Shown piece after piece: positions 41,284-51,900 of a stretch of DNA of 64,000 bases. The translations under genes were made by a program, and so were the position numbers. The notes under the pieces were generated by a model. The model was not told the origin of the DNA. It saw only the letters and a list, made by a program, of their open reading frames with translations, and made no database searches. Location of the stretch: positions 179,168 to 243,167 of the forward strand of contig CAJUDW010000001.1 of assembly GCA_910584995.1 (NCBI GenBank), read 5' to 3'. The stretch comes from an uncultured Oscillibacter sp. GTDB lineage: Bacteria > Bacillota > Clostridia > Oscillospirales > Oscillospiraceae. The number at the start of each line of letters is the position of its first letter. The stretch's first letter is position 1.

Positions 41284-42717
41284 ATGCCCGATATTTTAGG
41301 CGCAACCAATCCAGTACCGGGGTACGACAAGGCCGCGGCAAACCGAAATATCCCCGTTTCGCCGGACAATACCCAAATCCAGAACGTCCCTGATCCCAGC
41401 CGCGTCACCCGTACCGACGGGCGGACGGAGCAGGAGGACAGCGGCGCCCAGGGAAGCGGCGTCCGGTACGATTCCAACTTCCAAACCTTCCTCCAGCGCC
41501 TGCGGGACACGCCGGGCATGGCCCAGAGCCTGGCCAGCATCCTCTCCGGCCGGCAGGGGACGGTGGTCCTCTCTGGCATGAGCGAGGGCATCGCCCAGGA
41601 GATGTCCCAGATCCTGGAGATGCTCCAGATGGACGAATCCCAGCTGCTGGACTTCCTCAGCGGCCAGGTGCGGGCCCAGACCATGTTCAGCGGCGCCCTC
41701 TTCGCCCTTCTGCGCAATGCCTACGCCAAGGCCTCCTCCGACGGGGTGCGGACCGACATCCTCCAGTTCCTCCGGAACTACGCGGATTTCTCTTCCACCC
41801 CCCATCTGGAGGGCAACATACTCCGAAACCTTCACAGCATGGCAGACGCCATGCCCGCCAGCTGGGCGGAAAAGTTGCGGGACATGATCGCCCAGCTGGA
41901 AAACGGCATTATGGCCGGGGACAGGGCGGGGAATCTGGAGATCCTGCAAAAGGGTGTTTTCCCCTACATGGGCACTTATGTGGAGCGGACCCACGACCTG
42001 GGCCTGCCCAGGACGCTCCTCTCCATGCTGGCGCTGAACATGACCCGTTATGAAAACGGCTCCGAGCCCAACCTGCTGGAATCCTTCCACCAGCTGGCGG
42101 GGTACGGCACCCTCAAGACCCAGCTGGGGGGGATTGACGACGAGGCTCTGCTGACCCTGCTGCGAAAGGGGCAGCAGCCACCCAGTTCCCGGGCCGTCCA
42201 GTTTGCCAACCATCTCACGGCGGCGGCTTCCGCCGCCCTTCGGGGCGAGGGCAGCGCAGAGATCCAGCATGCCTTCCAGAACCTGATGAGCGCCCTGCTG
42301 ATCAACGAGAGCGTCTACATGCCCATCAACCATTACCTCATCCCCCTGCAATGGGACGGGCGGATGCTCTTCTCGGAACTGTGGGTGGATCCCAACGCCG
42401 AGGACAGCCGGGACAACCGGGACGGCGGGCGGGGAGAGAAGTCCATGCGCTTCCTCTTCAAAATGGACGTCCAATCCCTGGGCCTCTTCGACGTGATCCT
42501 CACCACCCGGGGCACCAACGTGGATCTGTACGTCGCCTGTCCGGACAAGGCGGTCCAGTTCTCCAAACAGATTGAGACGGAAATCTCAAAAATCCTGGTG
42601 CGCAACGAACTGACGCCCACAAGCATCGCCGTGCGGCGGATGGACCGCCCGGTCACACTGACCGAGGTGTTCCCCAAAATCTTTGAAGGGAAGAACAGCG
42701 TCAATGTCAAAGTCTGA
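41284..42717 (+). CDS. FliK-like protein with hook-length-control-type C-terminus (YlqG-like)
   Basis: A 477-residue protein rich in Gln, Ser and Asp at its start, then helical (about 60-340). The C-terminal 120 residues (YLIPLQWDGRMLFSELWVD ... FLFKMDVQSLGLFDVILTTRG ... ILVRNELTPTSIAVRR) follow the pattern of the FliK C-terminal domain, which touches FlhB to end hook export. The ATG at 41284, eight bases after GAGG, is preferred to the GTG nine bases earlier. The next gene, overlapping by 14 bp, is FlhB-C-like, matching the ylqG-ylqH pair of Bacillus. Function inferred, not shown. Confidence 0.65.
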   Translation: MPDILGATNPVPGYDKAAANRNIPVSPDNTQIQNVPDPSRVTRTDGRTEQEDSGAQGSGVRYDSNFQTFLQRLRDTPGMAQSLASILSGRQGTVVLSGMSEGIAQEMSQILEMLQMDESQLLDFLSGQVRAQTMFSGALFALLRNAYAKASSDGVRTDILQFLRNYADFSSTPHLEGNILRNLHSMADAMPASWAEKLRDMIAQLENGIMAGDRAGNLEILQKGVFPYMGTYVERTHDLGLPRTLLSMLALNMTRYENGSEPNLLESFHQLAGYGTLKTQLGGIDDEALLTLLRKGQQPPSSRAVQFANHLTAAASAALRGEGSAEIQHAFQNLMSALLINESVYMPINHYLIPLQWDGRMLFSELWVDPNAEDSRDNRDGGRGEKSMRFLFKMDVQSLGLFDVILTTRGTNVDLYVACPDKAVQFSKQIETEISKILVRNELTPTSIAVRRMDRPVTLTEVFPKIFEGKNSVNVKV

Positions 42718-43012
42718 CGGTTTGAAAAATCCGGCGAGAAAAGCGGTGGCCCTCCAATACGGGCCGGACGACGCCGCGCCGGTGATTGTCGCCTCCGGCA
42801 TGGGATACATGGCGGAAAAAATTGTGGAGACTGCCGCGGACAACGGCGTTCCCATCTATGAGGACAACTCCCTCTCCACTATCCTGACGCAGCTTCAGCT
42901 GGGCCAGGAGATCCCTCCCAGCCTCTACCAGGCGATTGTGGAAATCTATGTGTATTTCCTCCGCTTCGACCCCTCCACCGGGAAAAAGGCGGAAGAGAAC
43001 GCGCCATCATAA
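42704..43012 (+). CDS. Stand-alone FlhB C-terminal-domain protein (FlhX/YlqH-like)
   Basis: The 102-residue product equals the cytoplasmic end of FlhB, the substrate-specificity switch of the flagellar export gate: AVALQYGPDDAAPVIVASG, then VPIYEDNSLSTIL, then QEIPPSLYQAIVEIYVYFLRF. It lacks membrane helices. The self-cleavage motif NPTH of true FlhB is NPAR here (residues 9-12), so the Asn-Pro bond may not be processed. It overlaps the FliK-like gene by 14 bp and lies 13 bp before a PilZ gene. In related bacteria such proteins can replace the FlhB end. Its exact role here is open. Confidence 0.85.
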   Translation: MSKSDGLKNPARKAVALQYGPDDAAPVIVASGMGYMAEKIVETAADNGVPIYEDNSLSTILTQLQLGQEIPPSLYQAIVEIYVYFLRFDPSTGKKAEENAPS

Positions 43013-43025
43013 ATGAGGTGACGTT

Positions 43026-43646
43026 ATGGCATCGAAACAAGCTGAACAGCATTATCTGATTATGGATATGCAGGATAACCCCCTGGGCCGCGGGGAGCGG
43101 AAAACGCCCCCCGACGCGTCGCCCATGCGGCTGGAGATCCTGGACGACAAAATCGACGACGTGGCCTGCCACGAAAAAATTAAACTCCTCAGCATGACGG
43201 GCGCACCGACCCTGGAGTGCACGGTACTCCGCAGCCGGGGTGATTTCGTCATGGTAGAGGTACTGGCAACAGCTTCCCCCGCCGCCACAGACATGCGCCG
43301 GAACCTGCGGGTCCCGGTGGAGTTCGACAGCCTGCTCTACCCCGTCAACGGCATCTGGCCGGGGCGGCGGACGGCCCGGTCTGTCAATCTCAGCTGCGGC
43401 GGCATCGCCTTTGAGGCCCGGCCCGGGCTCTGGACCCAGGAGATTGTGGAAATCGTGGTCCCCACCGTGGAAGCGCCTTTGATTTTAAAGGGTGAAATCC
43501 TTCGCCAGCGGGACTTGGACAATGGAAAAGTCTTTTACGCGGCGAAGTTCGTTGATATGTGCGAGGATGAGGAAATGCTTCTGCGGGAAACGGTATTCAG
43601 CATCCAGCTGGAAAACCGCCCCCCGCAGGCAAGCGCGAACTACTAA
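43026..43646 (+). CDS. PilZ-domain c-di-GMP receptor protein
   Basis: A 206-residue soluble protein. After an N-terminal YcgR-type half, the PilZ domain has the c-di-GMP signatures RRNLR (RxxxR, residues 91-95) and NLSCGG (NxSxxG, 121-126). Such proteins change flagellar rotation, export or surface secretion on binding c-di-GMP. The ATG follows GAGG. The gene is 13 bp after the FlhB-like gene and 20 bp before a giant S-layer-homology gene, so it is expected to act on one of them or on the motor. Confidence 0.9.
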   Translation: MASKQAEQHYLIMDMQDNPLGRGERKTPPDASPMRLEILDDKIDDVACHEKIKLLSMTGAPTLECTVLRSRGDFVMVEVLATASPAATDMRRNLRVPVEFDSLLYPVNGIWPGRRTARSVNLSCGGIAFEARPGLWTQEIVEIVVPTVEAPLILKGEILRQRDLDNGKVFYAAKFVDMCEDEEMLLRETVFSIQLENRPPQASANY

Positions 43647-43666
43647 TCACGGGAGGTATACCAAGC

Positions 43667-46600
43667 ATGAATGGCAGCACCCACAGAGGAAGCAGTTTTA
43701 AACGGAGCGCGTTGAAGCGGCTGGCGGCTTTTGCCCTTGCGCTGGCGCTGATGAGCGGCCTTTTGCCGTTTTTCCCCACCGTCCCTGACGCCGGGGCGGC
43801 TGACTGGATGCAGCCCTACCTGGACCAGATGGTGGAGTGGGGCATTATGCAGGGCGACGCCAACGGAAACCTGAACCCGGACCGGCAGATCACCCGGGCT
43901 GAATTCGTCACCCTGGTGAACCGGGCCTTCGGCTACACGGAAATGGATCCGGAAAACCCCTTTTCCGACGTGCCGGACGACGCCTGGTACTCCGAGGATA
44001 TCCGGATTGCCCACAAGGCCGGCTATTTCAACGGCACCTCTGACAACACCGCCTCTCCCCTGTCCTTGATGACCCGGGAGCAGGCGGCGGCGCTGATCGG
44101 CCGGAACCTGCGCATCGACCCCACCCCCGGCATGACCACCACCTTCCTGGATAACCAGGATATCGGCGTCTGGAGCCGGGGCCTGGTGCAGAAGGCGGCG
44201 GACATGGGCATCGTCCAGGGCTACGCGGACGGGACCTTCCGGCCCAAAAACTTTGTCACCCGGGGCCACGTAGCCTGCTTCCTGTCCCGGGCGCTGGGCA
44301 CCCTGATTCAGGAGCCCGGTGATCAGAGCCTGGGCGGCGTGTACGGCAACGTCACCATCACCTCCCCCGGCGTCACCCTGCGGGACACCACCATCACCGG
44401 CAACCTGTATCTCACCAGCGGTATTGGCCTGGGGAACGTGGAACTGGAAAACGTCACCGTCCTGGGTGAAATCATTGTCTCCGGCGCCGGCGAAAGCCAC
44501 GAGGGCGACAGCAGCGTCATCCTCCGGAACGTGAAGGCGGCGGGCATGGAAGTGGACAGCCTCACGGATCAATTCGTCACTATCCGCACCGAGGGCCTCA
44601 CGGAAATTGAACACACCTCTGTCCGCTCCTCCGCCTACCTGGAGGATCTCACCGAGGACGGCCTCGGCATGAAGTACATTGAACTGGACGGGGACAACAA
44701 TCCCAACTTCCAGCTGGCCGGCAATATTAAAGAGGTGAAAAACCTCTCCCCTGACGCCACTGTGGTCATGGCCCAGGGCGTGGCCGACAAGTTCACCATG
44801 GATGAGGTCGGCACCAACTCCGTCCTGACCATCGACAACAGCGCCTCCATCCGGGAACTGAACCTGGACACTGCCACCAACGTGGCCGGGACCGGCAGCG
44901 TCGGCATCCTGAACGTCAGCACCGACGGCTCCGTGGTCTCCATGCTGCCGGACAGCATCGTGGTCCGTCCCGGCGTCACCGCCAATGTCAACCGGGAGCA
45001 GATGGATACCGTCCTGGCGGAGGAATCCTCCGAGGAGCCCCGCCTGTTGTCGGGCTATCCCAAGGTGCGGAATATTGCCTCCACTTCCGTGGACGGGGTG
45101 TTCAGTGTCAACAAGAAGGGCACCATCCGCTGGGCCCTGACCGCCATGACAGACGGCTCCGCCAGCGAGGAGGAACTGCTGAATCCCGGCGCATACCCCG
45201 CCAAGATCCTCAAGAGCGGCACCCTGAACGCCACCGCCTCCAAGACGGAACTGATCGCGAAGCTGTCGGGCCTCACCCGCAGCGGCTCCTACTACCTCTC
45301 CGCCATGCTGGTGGATAACCGGAACCACTACAGCCCCGTGAAGATCACCTCCTTCACCACCACCGACGACTCCACCCCCAATTTCTCCAGCGGCTATCCC
45401 ACAGTGATTCTGTCGGAGGATAAGAACGGCGATCAGGTGGTGCAGTCCATGGTCATGGCCACCAAGAACTGCCGCCTGTACTATGCCCTCCTGCCCAAGG
45501 GCTCCACCGCCCCCACGCCTGACGCCCTGAAATCCGGCGCAGTCACCGGCAACCTGGGCTACGGCACAGTGGAACTCTACAAGGATACCCCTTACCTGCT
45601 CTCCCACATCAACACCACCTATCTGGCGGAACAGACCAGCTATGACCTGTACCTGTGGCTCATCGACGCCGACAACGGCAAGAGTTCCGCCATCAAGAAG
45701 CTGACCGTCACTACCCTGGATAAGACGCCGCCCACCGTCCGCGTCTTCCAGACCGGCTCCGCAGGCAACCGGGCCACCATGACGTTCTCCATGAGCGAAC
45801 CCGGCACCCTGTTCTGGGCCATCGTCCCGGCAGGCGACACCTTCCTGCGGCCCGCCGTGGCCGGGGAGGAGATCCGGCCGGAGGATCTGGCCGCCAAGAT
45901 CCAGGTGGAAAACGGCACCTATTCCACCGCCCACGGCCGGGCCAACGCCGCCAAGGGGGACACCAACTACACCTTTAACGTCAGCCCCCTCCAGCCCCAG
46001 ATGTCCTATGACCTCTACTATGTCGCCAAGGACCGGGCGGGCAACTACTCCCTGAAGGTGGAGGTTTTCACCCCCGTCAAGACCCTGGACGAGATTGATC
46101 CCACCGTCACTCAGGACTTCTCCTTGAAGCAGAAGGACGCCTCCGGCAAGGAACGCCCCCTGACGGAGACCGACGTGATGCTGAACTTCTCCGAGGTTGT
46201 CTGGGGTACGTACAAGGACAAGAACGAGGATAAGTACGATGACTTCGAGGCCCTGTACAAGGAAGTCCAGGCCCATGAGGACGAGGAGAACCCCAACCGC
46301 CTGAACCAAGCCAAGGACGCCCTGGGAGCGGCCCTGGAAAAATACATCACCTTCCAAAAACATTCCGATGCCGGTACCTTTGTTGACGCGGTCATCCGGG
46401 CCCCAGGCCAGACGGACGACGCCTGGGACATCGACTTCCGGGAGGCCGTAGTCTCCAAGAAAGACGGCAAGATGACCATCACCTTCCTCAACGGGAAGGG
46501 CATCAACCTCCAGAGCGGCGGCACCTACCAGTTTAAACTGCAGAGTATCTGCGATACCTCCGGCAACGTGATGGACGTGACCACCCTGCCGGAATTCACT

Positions 46601-48820
46601 ACCATCTTCGCCACCGTCAATCTGGCTATCGGCGACACGAATAAGATCTACAAAAACGAGGTGGATCAGTTCGGCGACGGCGTCGCTACCGAGGGCACCG
46701 GCGACGCGGAATACGTCCGTATTGACCGGAGTTTCACCATGAACCCCGTTTCTACCCAGCGCGTACCCGCCGGCACCGGCTGGGATCTGCTGCTGTGGAC
46801 GGATCAAACCATCAGTTTCACCCTCTACTCCCGCACCCGGGACAGCGCCAACCGCTGGCAGCCCTGGCATTACGAGAACACCATCCCCACCCTGGACGTG
46901 CGTGCCGCAGCGGATCAGGGCGGACGGCTGTTCGTCAGCCTGGACCGGTACATCCGGGGCGAAACCGACTACCCCGCCCTGCGGGACATGAACCGGGAGA
47001 TGGAATTCGCCATCCACGTGGACAGCATCGAGGAGGATCGGAACTACGCCGCCTGGAACAAGAACGTCACCATCCAGGCAACCGTCCTGGCGGGCAAAAA
47101 CTACCCCCTCAGCCAGACCGCCCTGACCACGGCAGGCTTCAAGTCTGACCTGGAACGCGGCCTTGAAAACGGCTCCGTTTCCATCGGCGTGAAGGATCCC
47201 TTTGAGGTCATCATCCCCTTCACCGACAAGGAAGCCCCCAAGCTGAAGGAATCCTACCCCAACATCGACGCAGGCGATATCGCCGCCGACATCCAGGTAA
47301 TGCTGGACCGGCCCGGCAAGGTGTACTACGTGGTAGCCCCACTGGTGGATACCAGCACCGAGGATGATAAGCAAGACGGTGAACTCACCATCAAGTACAT
47401 CACCGAAAAGAATTACCGCTGCCCGGTGGAACCCCTCACCAAGGAAAACACCAGGCCAGACATTGAGGACGTCCCCGGCGTTGACCAGGACGGAAAGGAT
47501 ATCCCCAACGACCACGATATCACAGAATCCGACATGCTCTATCTGGCCCAGCCCTTCAATACCCAGGTCACCAAGGGCATCCAGGGCACCAAGGGCGTCT
47601 TTTCCGGCAGCACCCGCAGCCTCACCGCCAACGTGGCGGAGACCATCCGCCTCAGCGGCCTGATGCCCAACACCACCTACTTCGTTTACATGGTCACCCA
47701 GGGCGTCTCCCCGGTGTTCTCCGAGACCATGGTGTTCCAGTTCAGCACGGTGGCAGCTATCAAGCCCATCCTGGACATTGAGCGTGTGGACAGTGAAAAC
47801 GCCGTGATTTCCGTGGATAAGAGTTCCGTTGTGGACTATATCCTAGTGGAGAGCGACTCCCTGACCTCCGGCACCTTCAGCCAACTCTTTACCTATAATA
47901 CGGCCAACCCCGGCGCCAGCACCGCCACCAAGGAATGGGACGATATCAAGAGCACGTACAATGTGAAAACCATTCTGGACGCCATGCTGACCAGCTATTA
48001 CCGCAACGGCGCCTATATGGGCTCCATCTTCGACAACTTCGCCTCCGACTCCGCCCGCAACACCGTGGCTGAGCGGATCCGCAGCACGGCCACTGAAGGC
48101 GCATCCGCACCTGTAGACAAGGCGACCATTTCCCTGACCCTGCCTACGGACGCCTTGGAGGGCGAACGGGTCTCCACCGATATGATTAACTTTACCCAGA
48201 AGATGGAGGCCGACGGCACCTACTATACCCTTCTGGCGGTGGCCCGCACCACCAACTCCTCCAAGGACTCCTTCCGCGCCGCCGCGCCCTTCTTCGTGCC
48301 TGACAACGAACTGCTGACCGTGGTGGGCCTGAGCCTGTCGGATGACTCCTCCACGGTTACAGGCGTGACCGGCCAACTGATCGTGACGTTCAGCGACAAT
48401 CTGTACTACCGGAAGACCACCAGTTCCGGCACTACCGGGCAGAACAAGTTCCTGCTGGATATGTGCGACAAGCTGGCCAACGGCCATGCCGGAATTGAGT
48501 TGGATGTGGAAGACGGCAACAATACCTACGGCAACGTAGGACGGTTCTTAACCCTTGGTAAGGGAATCTCCGTGGCCGGAATTGTCACGAATGGCGATCA
48601 TACCCCCGTAGGCAAGACCCTGGTGTTTGACCTGTTCGAGGTTGCAAACAAACGGACAATCCTGCTGGACGCCAGCGTCTGCGGCGAGAACGCCCGCACC
48701 CACAGCAAGCCGCTGACCCTGACCTTTGTGCGCAATCCTATTGTCGATCCGGCCAATCCCAGCCTGGTCACATACGAGTACGAAGTACAGGTTACTCCCA
48801 GCGATTGGGACGGCCGCTAA
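43667..48820 (+). CDS. Giant secreted S-layer-homology protein with solenoid and repeated beta modules
   Basis: A 1717-residue surface protein. A signal peptide (about 1-45, KR cluster then AFALALALMSGLL) is followed by three SLH modules (about 46-92, 98-150, 160-212; motifs NLNPDRQITRAEFV, FSDVPDDAWY, YADGTFRPKNFVTRGH) that attach it to a cell-wall polymer. Next is a probable beta-solenoid (about 225-450, GNVTI-TITGNLYL-NVTVLGEIIVSG). The rest is many beta-sandwich modules; at least three share a WALT/YALLP/WAIVP strand near an inserted loop. No catalytic motif or LPXTG is seen. It is preceded and followed by PilZ genes, separated from the second SLH gene by 87 bp. Confidence 0.9.
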   Translation: MNGSTHRGSSFKRSALKRLAAFALALALMSGLLPFFPTVPDAGAADWMQPYLDQMVEWGIMQGDANGNLNPDRQITRAEFVTLVNRAFGYTEMDPENPFSDVPDDAWYSEDIRIAHKAGYFNGTSDNTASPLSLMTREQAAALIGRNLRIDPTPGMTTTFLDNQDIGVWSRGLVQKAADMGIVQGYADGTFRPKNFVTRGHVACFLSRALGTLIQEPGDQSLGGVYGNVTITSPGVTLRDTTITGNLYLTSGIGLGNVELENVTVLGEIIVSGAGESHEGDSSVILRNVKAAGMEVDSLTDQFVTIRTEGLTEIEHTSVRSSAYLEDLTEDGLGMKYIELDGDNNPNFQLAGNIKEVKNLSPDATVVMAQGVADKFTMDEVGTNSVLTIDNSASIRELNLDTATNVAGTGSVGILNVSTDGSVVSMLPDSIVVRPGVTANVNREQMDTVLAEESSEEPRLLSGYPKVRNIASTSVDGVFSVNKKGTIRWALTAMTDGSASEEELLNPGAYPAKILKSGTLNATASKTELIAKLSGLTRSGSYYLSAMLVDNRNHYSPVKITSFTTTDDSTPNFSSGYPTVILSEDKNGDQVVQSMVMATKNCRLYYALLPKGSTAPTPDALKSGAVTGNLGYGTVELYKDTPYLLSHINTTYLAEQTSYDLYLWLIDADNGKSSAIKKLTVTTLDKTPPTVRVFQTGSAGNRATMTFSMSEPGTLFWAIVPAGDTFLRPAVAGEEIRPEDLAAKIQVENGTYSTAHGRANAAKGDTNYTFNVSPLQPQMSYDLYYVAKDRAGNYSLKVEVFTPVKTLDEIDPTVTQDFSLKQKDASGKERPLTETDVMLNFSEVVWGTYKDKNEDKYDDFEALYKEVQAHEDEENPNRLNQAKDALGAALEKYITFQKHSDAGTFVDAVIRAPGQTDDAWDIDFREAVVSKKDGKMTITFLNGKGINLQSGGTYQFKLQSICDTSGNVMDVTTLPEFTTIFATVNLAIGDTNKIYKNEVDQFGDGVATEGTGDAEYVRIDRSFTMNPVSTQRVPAGTGWDLLLWTDQTISFTLYSRTRDSANRWQPWHYENTIPTLDVRAAADQGGRLFVSLDRYIRGETDYPALRDMNREMEFAIHVDSIEEDRNYAAWNKNVTIQATVLAGKNYPLSQTALTTAGFKSDLERGLENGSVSIGVKDPFEVIIPFTDKEAPKLKESYPNIDAGDIAADIQVMLDRPGKVYYVVAPLVDTSTEDDKQDGELTIKYITEKNYRCPVEPLTKENTRPDIEDVPGVDQDGKDIPNDHDITESDMLYLAQPFNTQVTKGIQGTKGVFSGSTRSLTANVAETIRLSGLMPNTTYFVYMVTQGVSPVFSETMVFQFSTVAAIKPILDIERVDSENAVISVDKSSVVDYILVESDSLTSGTFSQLFTYNTANPGASTATKEWDDIKSTYNVKTILDAMLTSYYRNGAYMGSIFDNFASDSARNTVAERIRSTATEGASAPVDKATISLTLPTDALEGERVSTDMINFTQKMEADGTYYTLLAVARTTNSSKDSFRAAAPFFVPDNELLTVVGLSLSDDSSTVTGVTGQLIVTFSDNLYYRKTTSSGTTGQNKFLLDMCDKLANGHAGIELDVEDGNNTYGNVGRFLTLGKGISVAGIVTNGDHTPVGKTLVFDLFEVANKRTILLDASVCGENARTHSKPLTLTFVRNPIVDPANPSLVTYEYEVQVTPSDWDGR

Positions 48821-48846
48821 AGGGCTTTGGCCTTGATGAAAACCGC

Positions 48847-48872
48847 GGGAGGGCGGGCGAGTCCGCCCTCCC
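48847..48872 (+). other. GC-rich hairpin between the two giant genes
   Basis: GGGAGGGCGG (48847-48856) pairs with CCGCCCTCCC (48863-48872) perfectly. No U-run follows, so read-through into the next gene is expected and the hairpin may stabilise the mRNA end or slow the flow. A GGAG site (AAAAAGGAG) follows before the next ATG. Confidence 0.5.
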
Positions 48873-48907
48873 TCCCCAGCCTTGTTTGAAAAAAGGAGTG
48901 TATCCTG

Positions 48908-51900
48908 ATGAAAATGAGTTTTCTGCGCCGCGCCGGGGCGCTGCTGCTGTCCCTGGCGCTGGCTGTCTCCCTGGCCGTCCCTGCCCTGGCCGCTGCCGGG
49001 AAAGATATTGAAGATCTCCGGTTCCGCAGCATCACAAACAATACCCTGGAATTGACCCTGAAAGAAGGGGAATCCGTCAGTGAGCGGCTGGAAGTAGAGT
49101 TCACCAAGCTGGATCCCATTCTGGATAAGCTGGACTTTGAATGGGACATTGAAACAACCCGGCCCCTGGGCACAGAAGTGGCCTCCCTGCGGGATAATGT
49201 CACCATTTCCGAAAACACCGGGAAAAACGGCGGCAAAGTTACCAATACGATTATCGCGGAAAACGCCGGCGAGGCGGTTCTCACCGTCACCTACGCCAAT
49301 GACCCCACGATTTTCATCAAGTGCAACGTGGTGGTATATCCCGCTATCGGCGTGCCCGTAACGGGCGTGGCGCTGGACACCCACAAAATCTTCCTGGCGG
49401 TAGGCGAAACCCGGACGCTGATCCCCACTGTCTCCCCCTCTAACGCCAGCAATAAGAACCTGATCTGGAAAAGCAGCAACGAGGCCGCCGCCACTGTGGA
49501 TCAGGACGGCACCGTCACCGCTGTGGCGGTCGACCAGGGCAAGGCCACCATCACCGTCACCACAGAGCAGGGCGATTACAAGGACACCTGCGAAGTCACC
49601 GTCCACGGCGGCTCCACCCTGTCCCTCAACAAAAACGCCCTCACCATGTCCCTGAACGGCACGGAAACCCTGGTGGGCACCCTGGAAAATTACGACGGGA
49701 CCCGCATCAGCTGGGTCAGTTCCGATCCCACCGGCCTGACGGTGGATCCCCTGTCCAATTCCGGCCAGTCCGTCAATCTCACTGCCAAGAAAACCGGCAA
49801 CTTCACCATCACCGCCACCCCCCAGAACGCAGACGAGCCCAAGGCCACCTGCGAAGTCCAGGTAACGGCGGACGAGGTGCGGGAAGTCCACATCGTTTCC
49901 CCCGCCAGCGGCCCTATGTCCATTGGGGACTCCCCCCGGCGGCTGACCGTCAACGTCATCCCCAGCACCGCGCCCCAGACCGTCACCTGGTCCAGCAGTG
50001 ACCGCTCTGTGGCCACAGTGGACAGCAGCGGCCGGGTCACCGCCGTGAGCCCCGGTAAGGTTGTCATCACTGCCACCGCCGTAGGCGGCGTGAAGGACGA
50101 GTACACCGTGGAGGTCTCCGGCATCATCTTCACCGACGCCCAGACCGTCCTGGTGGGCCGGACCCTGAACCTGGCCAAAGAACTCCAGCTTTTCGGCAAC
50201 GCCCTTACCGCAACCCCAATCACCTGGACCAGCCGCAACGCCTCCGTGGCCCCCATCACCTCCACCGGCCTTGTCACCGGCCGCTATCCCGGCACCAGTG
50301 AGATCACCGTCCAGGTGGGGGATGCCTACTCTGCCACCTGCACAGTCACCGTGGAGGAGGACATCGCCCAGGCCATTACCGCCACCCTGAACGCAGGGGA
50401 GCGGCTGCCCTTCTCCACCATCCGCTCCACCTTCAACACCCGCTGCATGGAAAAAACCGAATACGGCCTCTCCTACATCACCAACGTCACCGTCCCCACG
50501 GAGCAGGGCCTTGTCTGCTACCGCTACGTATCCCCGGATTCCCCCAATCACGGCGTAGGGGGTTCGGAGCGGTTTTATTACAACGGCAGCCAGAATGTCC
50601 TGGCGGATCTGACCTTCATCCCCAAAAACGGGTTCAGCGGCACCGCCAACATCACCTACACCGGCTATAACACCAACGGCGACCCCTTCAGCGGGAAAAT
50701 CATTGTCACCGTCAAGAGCGGCGGCGACGTGACCTATACCGCCGCCGCGGAACACCCCCTGGACTTCCGGGCGGAGGATTTCGCCGATATGTGCCTGGTC
50801 AAAACCGGGCGCACCATCCGCTATGTCATCTTTGAGCAGCCCTCCCCCTCCAAGGGCATCCTCTATTATAATTACAGCACCACCGGCCAGTACTCCCAGA
50901 AAGTCACCAGTTCCACGAAATACTATGTCTCCAGCAATCCCTCCATCGACTCCCTCACCTTCGTCCCCGCCGACGGCTACAGTGGCGAGGTCCGGGTGCC
51001 CTACACCTGCACCGACAGTTCCGGCGCCTCCTATGCCGGAGAGGTGAAGATCGATGTGTACGTGCCTGACGGAGGCAATCTCCCCGGCAGCGGCAGCGGC
51101 GTGGAGTACAGCATCGCCTCCAACCAGCGGATCACCATGGGCACGGAGGACTTCAACTACGTCAGCCGGGACAAGAACGGCTCCTCCCTTAACTACATCC
51201 TCTTTGACAGCCTCCCCGCCGCCCGGGAAGGCGTCCTGTACTACGATTACGAGAACTCCACCAGGCCCGGGGAGCGGGTAACGGTCTCCACCCGCTACTA
51301 CCGCAACGGATCCAGTTCCCAGCTCCAGCTGGAACTGGTGTCCTTCGTCCCCGCCTCCGGGTTCACCGGCACGGTCACCATCCCCTATACCGGGTACGAC
51401 GTCTCCGGCGGCAGATACTCGGATAAGCTGACTATCTACGTGGACGATGGGGCGGATACCGTCACCTACACCACCAGCAAAAACCGGGCGGTGGACTTTG
51501 CGGCGTCGGATTTCAACGACGCCTGCCACCGGGTCTCCAACGAGGGCCTGGATTACGTCCGTTTCCGGCTGCCCTCCTCCAAGGCGGGGACCCTGTACTA
51601 CGATTACGACAGTTCCCGTTCCCGGAATACCCGTGTCACTTCCTATACCAACTATTACCGCAGCGGAAGGGGCAATAACATTTCCGATATCACTTTTGTG
51701 CCCGCCAGCGACTTTACCGGTACCGTCACCTTCTCCTATACCGGCTATACCAGCGGGGACGACTCTTATGTGGGCACTGTCCAAATCACGGTGAGCGGCT
51801 CTTCCTCCAGCATCAATCCCTCGCCGTTGCCAACCACCTCCATCTCCTACATGGGCAGTTCCACTCCCATCACTCTGCGGATGGCGGACTTCCAGTCCGT

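Noticed and set aside
43643..47515. Minus-strand open frame of 1290 codons opposite the first giant SLH gene
   Set aside because: Low-complexity Gly/Val/His/Asp product without motif or start signal; it is the mirror of a GC-rich coding strand whose plus frame has a signal peptide and SLH modules.
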